In this document: positions 46,345 through 54,944 of the stretch, one piece after another
How positions within the stretch are numbered: the first letter of the stretch is position 1
Layout: every line of letters starts with the position of its first letter
Assembly (NCBI RefSeq): GCF_001715295.1
Contig: NZ_MDKB01000002.1
Span: 1,944,313 to 2,008,312 of the forward strand
Length of the DNA stretch: 64,000 nt
Origin: Streptomyces griseus
GTDB lineage: Bacteria; Actinomycetota; Actinomycetes; Streptomycetales; Streptomycetaceae
Direction: 5' to 3'
Made by a program: the position numbers and the translations under genes
Notes under the pieces: model-generated
Told to the model about the DNA's origin: nothing
What the model saw: the letters and a program-made list of their open reading frames with translations, nothing else
The model's database searches: none

Positions 46345-47169
46345 GTGCTCCGAAACAGCGATGTCGAGCCGCTCGTGCTCCGACAGCGAGGTGTGCCCGC
46401 GCAGGCGGACCACCGAGCCCTGCTGTTGCACGGTCTCGGCAGCGGCGAGAACTGCTGGGACGCCTTCGTCGCGCACCGGCCGCCGGGACTCGACCTGTGG
46501 ACGGCAGGGCTGCCGTGGCGGGCCGGCGGCCCGTACGCGGTGACCGAGCGGGACGAGAAGGCATGGGTCGGCGAGGCGGTCGACCGGGTCCCGGGCGGCC
46601 CCGGGGTGGTGATCGCGCACTCCTACGCCACGATCCTGCTGCTCGCCCTGCTGTCCGACACCGTCGCCGCCGGGGTGGACCCGCGGGAGCGGTTCGGGAT
46701 CAGCGGCGTGGTACTCGTCTCGCCGTTCTTCCGTGAGGACCCGGCCGACTTCACCTGGACCCAGCTGCCGAGGACGCTCGACGCCATGCGCCGCAGCGCC
46801 GACGAGTACATCCGGCTCACGGCCCGCGACCGCCTGCAACCGGACGTGCGGGCCGACATGGCGGAACTCGCCTGTGCACGGCTCGGCCCCTACTGGGCCG
46901 TCCGCTACCTCGACGCCTACCTGCGCACGCCGTTCCTGGCCACCGACCTGATCGACCTGCCCGTGCACATCGTCATCGGCACCGGCGACACGGTCGCACC
47001 GCCGGCCGAGGGCGAGGCCCTCGCCCGTGCGCTGGGCCGCGCCTCGGTCGACCGGATCGAGGACTGCGGCCACTCGCCGATGACCGAGCGCCCCGAGCGG
47101 TTCGCGCTCGCTGTCCAGCAATTCCTCACCACCCTGCCGGCCGGGCACCCCCCGGCGGCGGTCAACTGA
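46345..47169 (+). CDS. alpha/beta-hydrolase fold protein
   Basis: A 274-residue hydrolase of the AB-hydrolase superfamily. It has an HGLGSGENCW oxyanion-hole loop, the nucleophile elbow AHSYA (Ser93, with Ala and Ala where Gly is usual), and a C-terminal DCGHSPM with the likely catalytic His. GTG 46345 follows GAAGGGC. It starts the second polyketide operon and is followed by a hotdog protein. It may release an acyl chain, transfer it to the NRPS, or move aminoacyl groups; the sequence does not decide between these. Confidence 0.7.
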   Translation: MLRNSDVEPLVLRQRGVPAQADHRALLLHGLGSGENCWDAFVAHRPPGLDLWTAGLPWRAGGPYAVTERDEKAWVGEAVDRVPGGPGVVIAHSYATILLLALLSDTVAAGVDPRERFGISGVVLVSPFFREDPADFTWTQLPRTLDAMRRSADEYIRLTARDRLQPDVRADMAELACARLGPYWAVRYLDAYLRTPFLATDLIDLPVHIVIGTGDTVAPPAEGEALARALGRASVDRIEDCGHSPMTERPERFALAVQQFLTTLPAGHPPAAVN

Positions 47170-47184
47170 GTACGGGAGCACACG

Positions 47185-48186
47185 ATGACCACCCTGTCCG
47201 ACGTCGCGCTCAAGAAGCTGCTGAACGAACCGAGTTCGGTCACCATGCGGCCGCCCTACGAGGGCGGCAACATCAACACCGCCATCGGCTTCAAGTGCGT
47301 CAACTACCTGCTCGAGGCCGCCGTCCTCGACCACTTCCGGGCCGTCGGCCTCGGCGCCCAGGAGCTGTTCCTCGTCCACGGCGTCAACTTCGACGTGGCC
47401 GGCCTCGACACCCGGCTGCACACGGTGCTCATGCTCGACGACGACGTCCTGCTGGAAGTGACGCCGAAGACGAAGGACACCGACACCGCGATGGTCTTCG
47501 CGGTCACCGCGACCGTCGAGCGCGACGGTGCGCCGAAGAAGGCCGTCAGCTCCAAGCTGCGGGTCCTGCTGCGCCGCGACACCAACGTCGACGACCCGCA
47601 GCCGCTCCCCGCCGAGCTGCGCCGCTTCGTCGTCGACCGGCTCGCCACCGAGAAGCCCATGGCGCTCGCCGCGACCCCGTCCGACGACTTCGCCGGCGCC
47701 CTGCACCGCGGTGAGAACAGTGACACCGACCCCGTGCTCGCCGAGATCATCGGTGACGACAACGCGGTCGGCTGGAAGTGGCGGGTCCCGTACTACTACT
47801 GCCACTTCACCGAGCGCATGCAGATGTCGGGCTACCTGCGGCAGATGGAGGAGGCGAAGCACGTCTTCGTCGCCTCGCGCGGCATCAGTATCAAGCGGAT
47901 GCTCGACGAGCGCGGCTGGATCCCCGTCGTGACCCAGTGCAAGATCCACTTCACGGACGAGACGGTCATGGAGGAGGACCTCTACACCGTCTACACCGTG
48001 GAGTCCGTCTTCAAGGACATGCTCTACACCTCCCGCGTGGACTTCTACGTCGTGCGGAACGGCGAGCTCGTCCGGACCGCCACCGGCTCGATCACCCACG
48101 GCTACTGCCACAAGGAGTCGCCGGACGCCGAGTGGCAGATGACCGTCTTCGACGACGAGGTCCTGCGCGCCCTGCGCGGCGAGTGA
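47185..48186 (+). CDS. double-hotdog acyl-thioesterase-like protein
   Basis: A 333-residue protein of two hotdog domains related to acyl-CoA/acyl-ACP thioesterases. Domain 1 carries GGNINTAIGFKCVNYLLEAA, domain 2 AKHVFVASRGISIKRMLDE and then WIPVVTQCKIHF, the usual helix-strand pattern. It lacks the HFPG motif of dehydratases, so thioester hydrolysis, or binding and transfer, is more likely than dehydration. ATG 47185 is preceded by GGGAG. It sits between the hydrolase and the isomerase, 15 bases after the former, so the three are probably one operon for chain maturation or release. Confidence 0.65.
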   Translation: MTTLSDVALKKLLNEPSSVTMRPPYEGGNINTAIGFKCVNYLLEAAVLDHFRAVGLGAQELFLVHGVNFDVAGLDTRLHTVLMLDDDVLLEVTPKTKDTDTAMVFAVTATVERDGAPKKAVSSKLRVLLRRDTNVDDPQPLPAELRRFVVDRLATEKPMALAATPSDDFAGALHRGENSDTDPVLAEIIGDDNAVGWKWRVPYYYCHFTERMQMSGYLRQMEEAKHVFVASRGISIKRMLDERGWIPVVTQCKIHFTDETVMEEDLYTVYTVESVFKDMLYTSRVDFYVVRNGELVRTATGSITHGYCHKESPDAEWQMTVFDDEVLRALRGE

Positions 48187-48246
48187 CCGAGACGCCCCCC
48201 GTCCCGGACATCGACGCCCCGGACGACCGAGCCCCGGAGGAACCCC

Positions 48247-48963
48247 ATGGCTAAACGCCCACCGCGTTGGTACTTCTCCCTGCGCAGCCCGTACTCCTGG
48301 TTCGCCTACCGCGATCTCATGGCCACCCACCCGGAGGTCCTCGACGCCATCGAGTGGCTGCCGTTCTGGGAGCCGGACGAGGAGACCGCGAGGCTGCTGG
48401 CCGAGGAGGGGGTCACCCTTCCGATCGTCGCCATGAGCCGGGCGAAGAACTTCTACATCCTGCAGGACACCCGCAGGCTCGCCACCGAGCGCGGACTGGC
48501 CGAGATCACCTGGCCCATCGACCGCGAGCCGTGCTGGGAGGTCTCCCACCTCGCCTGGATAGCGGCCGAGGACGAGGGGCGGGGCAAGGACTTCGTGGCG
48601 GCGGCGTACCGCGCCCGCTGGCAGGAGGGCAAGAACATCTCCGAGCCCGAGGTGATCGCGGACATCGCGCGGGAGCTGGGCCTGGACGCCGTACGGCTGT
48701 CCACCGCGGCCCAGGACGCCGACCTGCGCAAGCGGGGCGCGGCCCTGCTCGCGGAGTCGGCGCACGACGGCCTGTTCGGTGTGCCGTTCTTCATCACCGG
48801 CCGGGACAAGTTCTGGGGCGTCGACCGCGTCGCGCCGTTCGTCCAGGCCCTGCGCGGCTCCGGGCTGCCCGTCGCGGGGAAGACCGGCGTCCCGGACCCG
48901 GCGAGCCACGCCGACCTGCTGGCGGCCGGCGGCGACGCGGGCCACGCCGGCGGCTGCGGCTGA
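48247..48963 (+). CDS. HCCA-isomerase/DsbA-fold isomerase
   Basis: A 238-residue member of the 2-hydroxychromene-2-carboxylate isomerase (kappa-class GST/DsbA-like) family. The N-terminus WYFSLRSPYSWFAYRDL contains the family's SPYS motif with the active-site Ser (about residue 14); FGVPFFITGRDKFWGVDR is the conserved C-terminal block. In cinnamoyl-lipid pathways an isomerase of this type is thought to set a Z double bond in the polyene so that it can close to a benzene ring. GGAGGAA precedes ATG 48247. A 13-bp terminator follows, ending this operon. Confidence 0.82.
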   Translation: MAKRPPRWYFSLRSPYSWFAYRDLMATHPEVLDAIEWLPFWEPDEETARLLAEEGVTLPIVAMSRAKNFYILQDTRRLATERGLAEITWPIDREPCWEVSHLAWIAAEDEGRGKDFVAAAYRARWQEGKNISEPEVIADIARELGLDAVRLSTAAQDADLRKRGAALLAESAHDGLFGVPFFITGRDKFWGVDRVAPFVQALRGSGLPVAGKTGVPDPASHADLLAAGGDAGHAGGCG

Positions 48964-48968
48964 TACCG

Positions 48969-49002
48969 GCCGGTGGCCGCGGCACGGAACGCGGCCACCG
49001 GC
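48969..49002. terminator. intrinsic terminator hairpin after the isomerase
   Basis: A perfect 13-bp stem (48969-48981 with 48990-49002, GCCGGTGGCCGCG) with an eight-base loop, starting six bases after the isomerase stop. Confidence 0.75.
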
Positions 49003-49005
49003 CTC

Positions 49006-49036
49006 AGAGCCTCCCGGGTGACCCGACGGGCTCTCA
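49006..49036. repeat. collapsed copy of the 162-bp repeat ends
   Basis: AGAGCCTCCCGGGTGACC is followed at once by CGACGGGCTCTCA: the left and right ends of the repeat seen at 15231-15392, joined with no interior. It forms a small hairpin between the isomerase and oxidoreductase genes. Confidence 0.5.
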
Positions 49037-49083
49037 GGCGAAGTACCGAAGAAGCATCCGCGGAACGCGACGAGGAGACGACT

Positions 49084-50832
49084 GTGGACAGCAACCCCGA
49101 CGACACCGCCACCGGCGGCGCCGCACGCCGTCCGGCCGGCGGCGGCAGCTGGGACGCCGTCGTGGTCGGTGCCGGCCTGGGCGGTCTGACCACCGCCGCC
49201 TACCTTGCGGCCGCCGGCCGGCGCGTCCTCGTGCTGGAGCAGTTCTCGGTGGTGGGCGGGAACAGCCACGTCTTCCGCAGGAAGCGCCGCTACGAGTTCG
49301 ACGTCGGGGTCCACTACCTCGGCGACTGCGCGCCCGGCGGAGTCATCCCGTCCATCCTGGGCGGACTCGGCCTCGGTGACCGGACCGAGTTCCTGGAGAT
49401 GGACCGCGGCGGCTTCGACCTCATCCGGGTGCCGGGCGCCTCCGTGGACATGCCGGCCGGCTGGTCCGAGTACCGGAATCGGCTCGTCGCCGCGATGCCG
49501 GACGAGGCGGAGGGGCTGCGCACCTTCACCGGGATCTGCGAGGCCGTGGGCGAGGAGCAGCGCTCGGCACTGTTCGAGTCGCACACCTGGTCGCCCGCGG
49601 ACATCGCGAACGGCACCGTCGCCGTCCGGGAGTGGGGCAGGCGCACGCTGGACGACCTGTTCCAGCACTGCGGCCTCTCGCCGAAGGCGCGTACGGTGCT
49701 CGCGGCACAGGCCCCCAACTACGGTCTGACGCCACGTCAGGCGACCGTCGCCCGGCACACCAGCGTCACCGACCACTACCTCCGCGGCGCCTACTACCCG
49801 GCCGGCGGTGGCCAGACGCTGGCCGCCGGCCTGGTCGAGGTCATCGAGGCGCACGGGGGAGAGGTCCGCACCCGCGCCCGGGTGCGGCGCATCCTGGTGG
49901 AGGACCGCAAGGTCACGGGCGTCGGTCTGGACGGCGGCGAGACGATCACCGCCGGTCTGGTGGTGTCCAACGCGGACTACCGCCGCACGGTCCTCGACCT
50001 GGTCGGCGCCGAGCACTTCTCGAAGTCCCTCGCCAACCGGACCAGGAACGCCAGCATGGGCATGCCCTGGCTGGTGCTCTACCTGGGCCTCGACACGGAC
50101 CTGCGCGACCGGCCGAACGCCAACCTGTGGTGGTACGACACCGACGACATCGACGGCTACTTCGACCGGGCCCGCACCGGTGACATAGGCGAAGTCCCCT
50201 TCCTCTTCTGCTCGTTCGCCTCGCTGAAGGACCCGGGCAACGGCGCCCTGTGCCCACCGGGCCACGCCAACCTCCAGGTCATGACGCTCTGCCCGCCCGA
50301 CTACGAGTGGTGGGGCGCCGCCGACGGGATCGAGGGTGACAGCACCTCCTACCGGCGCGACGCGCAGTACCTGCGCCGCAAGCGGGAACTCACCGAGGCG
50401 ACCCTCCGCGCGGCGGAGAAGGCGATCGGCCCGCTGCGGGGCCACATCACGCACCTGGAGGCGGCGACCCCGCTGACCCACGAGCGGTACACCCTCTCCT
50501 CCGGCGGCACCCCCTTCGGCATGGCCGAATGGGGCGGTACGGCCCGGCCGGGCACGGCGACCCACATCGCCGGCCTGCACGTGGTCGGTGCCAGTACCCA
50601 GGCGGGCAACGGTGTCGCGGGCGTCATGCTCGGCGGCATCTCGTGCGCCTCCGACATTCTCGGCCGTCCGCTGCTCGCGCTCGGCCGGCAGGGAGTGGTG
50701 TCCGGAGACCCGGACCTGCTCCCCGACCGGCCGGAGGGCTGGGACCCGAGGGAGGTCTGCCGGGGCTCTTCCCGGCGGGCCCGCCCGGGACCCGGCACAG
50801 CGGCCCGGGAACCGGCCGGCACCCCCGGCTGA
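49084..50832 (+). CDS. phytoene-desaturase-like FAD oxidoreductase
   Basis: A 582-residue flavoprotein of the CrtI/phytoene dehydrogenase family. It opens with a dinucleotide-binding fold (AVVVGAGLGGLTTAAYLAAA) and ELEQ-like VLEQFSVVGGNSH, and ends with the family pattern GLHVVGASTQAGNGVAGVML. In cinnamoyl-lipid clusters such an enzyme is held to oxidise the cyclised triene to the benzene ring. GTG 49084 follows GAGGAG; about 23 N-terminal residues before the FAD motif are disordered-looking. The gene starts a new unit after the terminator and precedes an ACP. Confidence 0.85.
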   Translation: MDSNPDDTATGGAARRPAGGGSWDAVVVGAGLGGLTTAAYLAAAGRRVLVLEQFSVVGGNSHVFRRKRRYEFDVGVHYLGDCAPGGVIPSILGGLGLGDRTEFLEMDRGGFDLIRVPGASVDMPAGWSEYRNRLVAAMPDEAEGLRTFTGICEAVGEEQRSALFESHTWSPADIANGTVAVREWGRRTLDDLFQHCGLSPKARTVLAAQAPNYGLTPRQATVARHTSVTDHYLRGAYYPAGGGQTLAAGLVEVIEAHGGEVRTRARVRRILVEDRKVTGVGLDGGETITAGLVVSNADYRRTVLDLVGAEHFSKSLANRTRNASMGMPWLVLYLGLDTDLRDRPNANLWWYDTDDIDGYFDRARTGDIGEVPFLFCSFASLKDPGNGALCPPGHANLQVMTLCPPDYEWWGAADGIEGDSTSYRRDAQYLRRKRELTEATLRAAEKAIGPLRGHITHLEAATPLTHERYTLSSGGTPFGMAEWGGTARPGTATHIAGLHVVGASTQAGNGVAGVMLGGISCASDILGRPLLALGRQGVVSGDPDLLPDRPEGWDPREVCRGSSRRARPGPGTAAREPAGTPG

Positions 50833-50941
50833 GATCCGGCGGTACGCGGGCGACCGCCCGCTCACCGCCGAGCGGTAACCGATGAACACCCCTGCATCAC
50901 GTCAAGCATTCACCATCCCTGAAGAACTGAGAGTGATTCCC

Positions 50942-51196
50942 ATGAGCGCGACCATCGTCGAGCAGCAGGCCCGCATCAAGGAGATCGTCTGCGACATCCT
51001 CGAGCTCGAGGAGGACGAGGTGACCAACGAGGGTCTCTTCAAGGAGGAGTACGGCGCGGACTCGCTGCGCGCCATCGAGATCCTCGCGGGCCTCGAGAAG
51101 GAGTTCAAGATCACGATCGACCAGTCCGAGCTGGAGCGGATGGTCAACCTCGACGGCGTCTACGCCGTGGTCCAGGAGTCGATCGACGCGAAGTAG
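50942..51196 (+). CDS. acyl carrier protein, second polyketide set
   Basis: An 84-residue ACP with ADSL (Ser41) in EYGADSLRAIEILAGLE. ATG 50942 is preferred over upstream ATG 50882, which would add a tail unlike ACPs. The sequence is strongly acidic and its codons are GAG/AAG-rich. It is separated from the following KS genes by a 370-base non-coding stretch, so it may be expressed at a different level from them. Confidence 0.9.
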   Translation: MSATIVEQQARIKEIVCDILELEEDEVTNEGLFKEEYGADSLRAIEILAGLEKEFKITIDQSELERMVNLDGVYAVVQESIDAK

Positions 51197-51567
51197 AGCG
51201 GTCCCGTCACCCCTGGCGGACCGGCGCCCGCGCCGGACGCGACGTACCGCACCGCACGGCGACGCCCGCACACGCGGGCGACGTACCGCACCGCACGGCG
51301 GGGGAACGCCCGCACGTCCGGGCGTTCCGGCAGCGCGGAGCGGAGCCGCGACGGTCGTCGGACCCCCGCCAGGGCCGTACGGGACCGGTGGGCGGGCCGC
51401 CGGCCGCGGGCGGGCGCGGGGGAGCGGGCGTACCGCCGGCTCCCCCGCCGCCCCGGCACACCACCCGGCCCGACCGTCCGGTGCTTCCCCCCGCCCCCCT
51501 TTCCGTGGCGACCCGTGGTGACCCCGCGGGGTCCCCGCGGTGAACCAGGCCGTACCGAGGGAGATAG
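51197..51567. other. non-coding stretch with direct repeat and hairpins before the KS genes
   Basis: I see no gene. A 23-base direct repeat starting GCGACGTACCGCACCGCACG lies at 51239-51261 and again at 51278-51300, with a 7-bp hairpin between (51263-51280). The rest is very GC-rich up to a GAGGGAGA ribosome-binding site before ATG 51568. The KS operon promoter is probably in the right half. Confidence 0.6.
51303..51328. terminator. hairpin, possible terminator or attenuator
   Basis: A perfect 10-bp stem (51303-51312 GGAACGCCCG with 51319-51328) and six-base loop lie 107 bases after the ACP stop and 240 before the KS. It could end the ACP transcript or partly attenuate read-through into the KS genes. 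Confidence 0.55.
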
Positions 51568-52824
51568 ATGTCTGACAGCCTTTCTGACGCGATGCGTGAC
51601 GACGCGGCGTCCCGGGTCGTGCTGACCGGGTTCGGCGTGTTCTCCAGCATCGGTGTCGGAGCCGATGAGTTCGCCGAGGGCCTGCGTGCGGGCCGCAGCG
51701 GCGCCAAGCCGATCACCCTGTTCGACACCGAGGGTTTCGCCCACGCCAACGGGTGCGAGATCACGGGGGCCGAGCCGGAGCGCTGGATCCACAACCTGCC
51801 CGTGGAGACCCTGGGCCGGGCGACGACGTTCTCCGTCGCCGCCGCCCGCATGGCCGTCGAGGCCGCCGGGGTCGACCTCGAGGAGCTGCGCGCCCAGCGC
51901 GGCATGATCTCGATCGGCACCACCGACGGTGAGTCCTACGACCTCGACCAGCTGGTCGGGACGGAGGTCGCCTCCGGACCCGCCGCCATGGACCCCACCG
52001 TCGCCCGCCGGGTCTCACCGAACCGGCTGTCCATCGCCGCGGCCCAGGAACTGGGGCTGTCGAACGTCGACGCGGTGACCATCGCCACCGCCTGCTCGGC
52101 CGGCAACTACGCCATCGGCCAGGGCTTCGACGCCATCCGCTCCGGCGCGGTCGACTACGCGCTCTGCGGCGGCGCGGACGCCATGTGCCGTAAGACGTTC
52201 ACCGGTTTCTACCGGCTCGGCACCATAGCCCCCGACGTCTGCCGCCCCTTCGACTCCGAGCGCAAGGGCATCCTGACCGGTGAGGGTGCGGGCGTGCTGA
52301 TGCTGGAGAGCCTCGCCTCCGCACAGGCGCGCGGTGCCCGCATCTACGCCGAGGTGCTCGGCTACGGGATGAACTGCGACGCCTACCACCAGGTCGCCCC
52401 CAACCAGGCGAGCGTCGCCCGGTGCATGGAGATCGCCCTGGAGAACGCCGGTGTGAAGGAGTCGGAGGTCGACCTGATCTCCGCCCACGGCACCGGGACC
52501 AAGGCCAACGACGTGACCGAGTCCCGCGCGATCCACGACGTGTTCGGCGACACACCGCCGCGCACCGTGTCGCTGAAGTCGATGCTCGGCCACACCATGG
52601 GCGCCGCCAGCGCGCTGGCCGCGATCGCCTGCGCCCTGTCCGCGTACCACGGCTTCATCCCGCCGACCATCAACCACCGTGAGACCGACCCCGAGTGCGA
52701 GATCGACTGCGTGCCCAACGAGTCGGTCGAGGCGGACCTGCGCATCGTGCAGAACAACGGGCTCGCCTTCGGCGGCAACAACGCGATCGTGATCCTCGGC
52801 AAGTACCAGGACGGTGAGCGGTGA
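51568..52824 (+). CDS. beta-ketoacyl synthase (catalytic), second set
   Basis: A FabF-type KS of 418 residues with all catalytic residues: TACSAG (Cys176), HGTGTKAND (His307) and GHTMG (His342). A GAGGGAGA ribosome-binding site precedes ATG 51568. It starts a tightly coupled operon of KS, KS, CLF-like and CLF-like genes. It would perform decarboxylative Claisen condensations with malonyl-ACP to build the polyene that becomes the cinnamoyl group. Confidence 0.92.
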   Translation: MSDSLSDAMRDDAASRVVLTGFGVFSSIGVGADEFAEGLRAGRSGAKPITLFDTEGFAHANGCEITGAEPERWIHNLPVETLGRATTFSVAAARMAVEAAGVDLEELRAQRGMISIGTTDGESYDLDQLVGTEVASGPAAMDPTVARRVSPNRLSIAAAQELGLSNVDAVTIATACSAGNYAIGQGFDAIRSGAVDYALCGGADAMCRKTFTGFYRLGTIAPDVCRPFDSERKGILTGEGAGVLMLESLASAQARGARIYAEVLGYGMNCDAYHQVAPNQASVARCMEIALENAGVKESEVDLISAHGTGTKANDVTESRAIHDVFGDTPPRTVSLKSMLGHTMGAASALAAIACALSAYHGFIPPTINHRETDPECEIDCVPNESVEADLRIVQNNGLAFGGNNAIVILGKYQDGER

Positions 52825-53960
52825 GGCTGCCCATCACCGGAATCGGCGCCGTCGCGAGCATCGGCCGGGACGCGGACGAGATCTTCCGGAACCTCTGCGC
52901 CGGGCAAGGCGGTCTCGGGCCGATGCGCGGTTTCGACCACGACCTGTACACCGGCACGCAGCTCTTCGAGATCGACGACCGGCCCGAGCCGGGAGTGGAC
53001 CGCACGCTGCGCGCCACCGGATTCCTGCTCGACGCCGTCGGTCAGGCGGCCAGGGACGCCGGCCTCGGCGACGACCTGTCGGACTGCCCGGTGCTCGTGG
53101 GCACCGGCCTGCGCGAACTGCGCTCCGCCGAGCTGTGGTGGCGCGACGGGGTGTCCTTCGGCCCCGAGCGGCTCCACTTCGGCACCGCCCTGCGCGAACG
53201 GTTCGGCACCCCCGACACGCACACCTTCTCCAACGCGTGCTCCGCCTCGCTGTACGCCCTGGCCCTGGGTGCGGACATGCTGGCGCTCGGCGAGGCCGAC
53301 ACCGTGATCGTCGCGGGGGTCGACTCGATCACCGAGAGCATGTTCGGCCTGGCCGACCGCGTCCAGCCGGAGCCGCCCGGCGCGCTGCGGACCCTGGACG
53401 TCAACCGCAAGGGCACGATCCTGGGCGACGGCGCGGCCGCCGTCGTGCTGCGCCGCGAGGACCTCCCCCCGTCGGACGGCGCGCTGTGGGGCATGCTCCG
53501 CGGCGTCGGGATGACCTGCGACGCCAAGCACCCCACCGCCCCCGACCAGAAGTACGTCGCCGAGGCGATCCGTCAGGCGCACGCGCACGCGGGCACCAAG
53601 CCCGCCGACGTCGACCTGCTGATGCTCCACGGCACCGGAACGCCCCTCAACGACCTGGTCGAGGCGTCCGCGTACGCCGAGGTCTTCGGCCCGGACGCGG
53701 GCGTACCGGTGGTGACCGGCATCAAGCCGATGACCGGCCACACCAGCGGTTCGGCGGGCGTGCTGAGCCTGGTCACCGCCCTGCAGGTGATGGCGACGGG
53801 CAAGGTCCCGCCGCTGATCGGACTGGAGCAGCCGATCGAGGAGGCCGCAGGCCTCCGGCTGGTCCGCGGCCAGGAGGCCGAGCACCAGGTCTCGCTGGCG
53901 CAGGTACACGGGTTCGGATTCGGCGGGATCAACGCCGTGGCGATTGTCGAGGCACCATGA
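52821..53960 (+). CDS. beta-ketoacyl synthase (catalytic), second set
   Basis: A second KS of 379 residues, also complete: NACSAS (Cys140), HGTGTPLND (His270), GHTSG (His307). GTG 52821 overlaps the previous stop as GTGA. The chain is shorter than its neighbour and only moderately similar. Two catalytic KSs followed by two non-catalytic ones suggest two heterodimers, one perhaps priming or making the short segment and the other extending it. Which KS pairs with which partner cannot be decided from order alone. Confidence 0.9.
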   Translation: MRLPITGIGAVASIGRDADEIFRNLCAGQGGLGPMRGFDHDLYTGTQLFEIDDRPEPGVDRTLRATGFLLDAVGQAARDAGLGDDLSDCPVLVGTGLRELRSAELWWRDGVSFGPERLHFGTALRERFGTPDTHTFSNACSASLYALALGADMLALGEADTVIVAGVDSITESMFGLADRVQPEPPGALRTLDVNRKGTILGDGAAAVVLRREDLPPSDGALWGMLRGVGMTCDAKHPTAPDQKYVAEAIRQAHAHAGTKPADVDLLMLHGTGTPLNDLVEASAYAEVFGPDAGVPVVTGIKPMTGHTSGSAGVLSLVTALQVMATGKVPPLIGLEQPIEEAAGLRLVRGQEAEHQVSLAQVHGFGFGGINAVAIVEAP

Positions 53961-54907
53961 GCATCTTTGTCACAGGCGTCGGGGTCGCCCTGCCCGGTGC
54001 CGACACGGCGGCCGCGCTGGCGGCCGCCGTGTCCCCCGTGGGCTCCGTGGACCCCGCTGCGGTCCTCGGGAAGAAGGGCCTGCGCTACAAGGACCGCGCG
54101 ACCCAGCTCGGACTCGTCGCGGGCCTGCGTGTGCTGACCGACGCGGGGCTCTGGCGCGACGGAGTGCTGAACGTCGACGGCAACCGGGTGGCGGTCCTCG
54201 TGAGCTCCAACCTGGGCAACGTGGACACGGCCTGCCGTGTGGCCAGAACCATCGCCGACGAGGGCACCCGCGGGCTGAGCCCGATGGACACCCCGAACGC
54301 CTCCAGCAACATCATCGCCTCCGAGGTCGCGATCAGGTTCGGGCTGCACGGTCCCAACCTGATGGTGTGCAACGGGCCGGGCTCCGGCCTCGACGCGCTG
54401 CGCTGGGGCGCCGCCCTGCTGCGCTCCGGCCGTGCCGACCAGGCGGTCGTGATCGGCGTGGAGCCCGACAACGAGATCGTGCGCGAACTCGTCGGCGGAC
54501 CGGTCGCCGACGGCGGTGCGGCCCTCGTGCTGGAACGCTCCGAGGCCGCGGAGGCCCGCGGGGCCACGGTCCACGCGGAGATCGGCGGACATGTCCGGGT
54601 GGCCGGCCCAGCCGCCGGGTACGAACGGCTCGCCGCCGGTGAACCCGCGCCGCTGACCGGCTGGTTCGCCTCCGGCGCCGCGGCCGAGGTGCTGCCCGCC
54701 GAACTGCCGGGCCACGACCTCTCCGCGATCTGGGGCGAACTGTCCGGGGCGCTGGGCCTCGTGCAGGCCGCGGCGGCGATCGGCGGCTTCGCAGCCGGTG
54801 CGCGCGGCCCGGTGTGCCTGGTCGCGGGCAGCGACGACGACGACGGCAGCGCCGCGCTGGTACTGCGGCCGCCCGCCCCGGCGGCTCCCCGGCCGGCCGC
54901 GGTCTGA
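53957..54907 (+). CDS. chain-length-factor-like KS homologue, no active Cys
   Basis: A 316-residue thiolase-fold protein, shorter than true KSs. At the nucleophile site it has CNGPGSGLDAL, so Pro replaces the Cys (the nearby Cys is three residues too early), and the HGTGT loop is missing. It is therefore a KS-beta/CLF-type partner. ATG 53957 overlaps the previous stop as ATGA. It likely forms a heterodimer with one of the two KSs just upstream. Confidence 0.8.
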   Translation: MSIFVTGVGVALPGADTAAALAAAVSPVGSVDPAAVLGKKGLRYKDRATQLGLVAGLRVLTDAGLWRDGVLNVDGNRVAVLVSSNLGNVDTACRVARTIADEGTRGLSPMDTPNASSNIIASEVAIRFGLHGPNLMVCNGPGSGLDALRWGAALLRSGRADQAVVIGVEPDNEIVRELVGGPVADGGAALVLERSEAAEARGATVHAEIGGHVRVAGPAAGYERLAAGEPAPLTGWFASGAAAEVLPAELPGHDLSAIWGELSGALGLVQAAAAIGGFAAGARGPVCLVAGSDDDDGSAALVLRPPAPAAPRPAAV

Positions 54908-54944
54908 ACGAGATATCGGCCCCATGGACTCTGAGCAGGACGGA

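Noticed and set aside
46086..46736. Plus-strand open frame covering the gap before the hydrolase
   Set aside because: It overlaps the well-supported hydrolase gene in another frame and has no homologous features.
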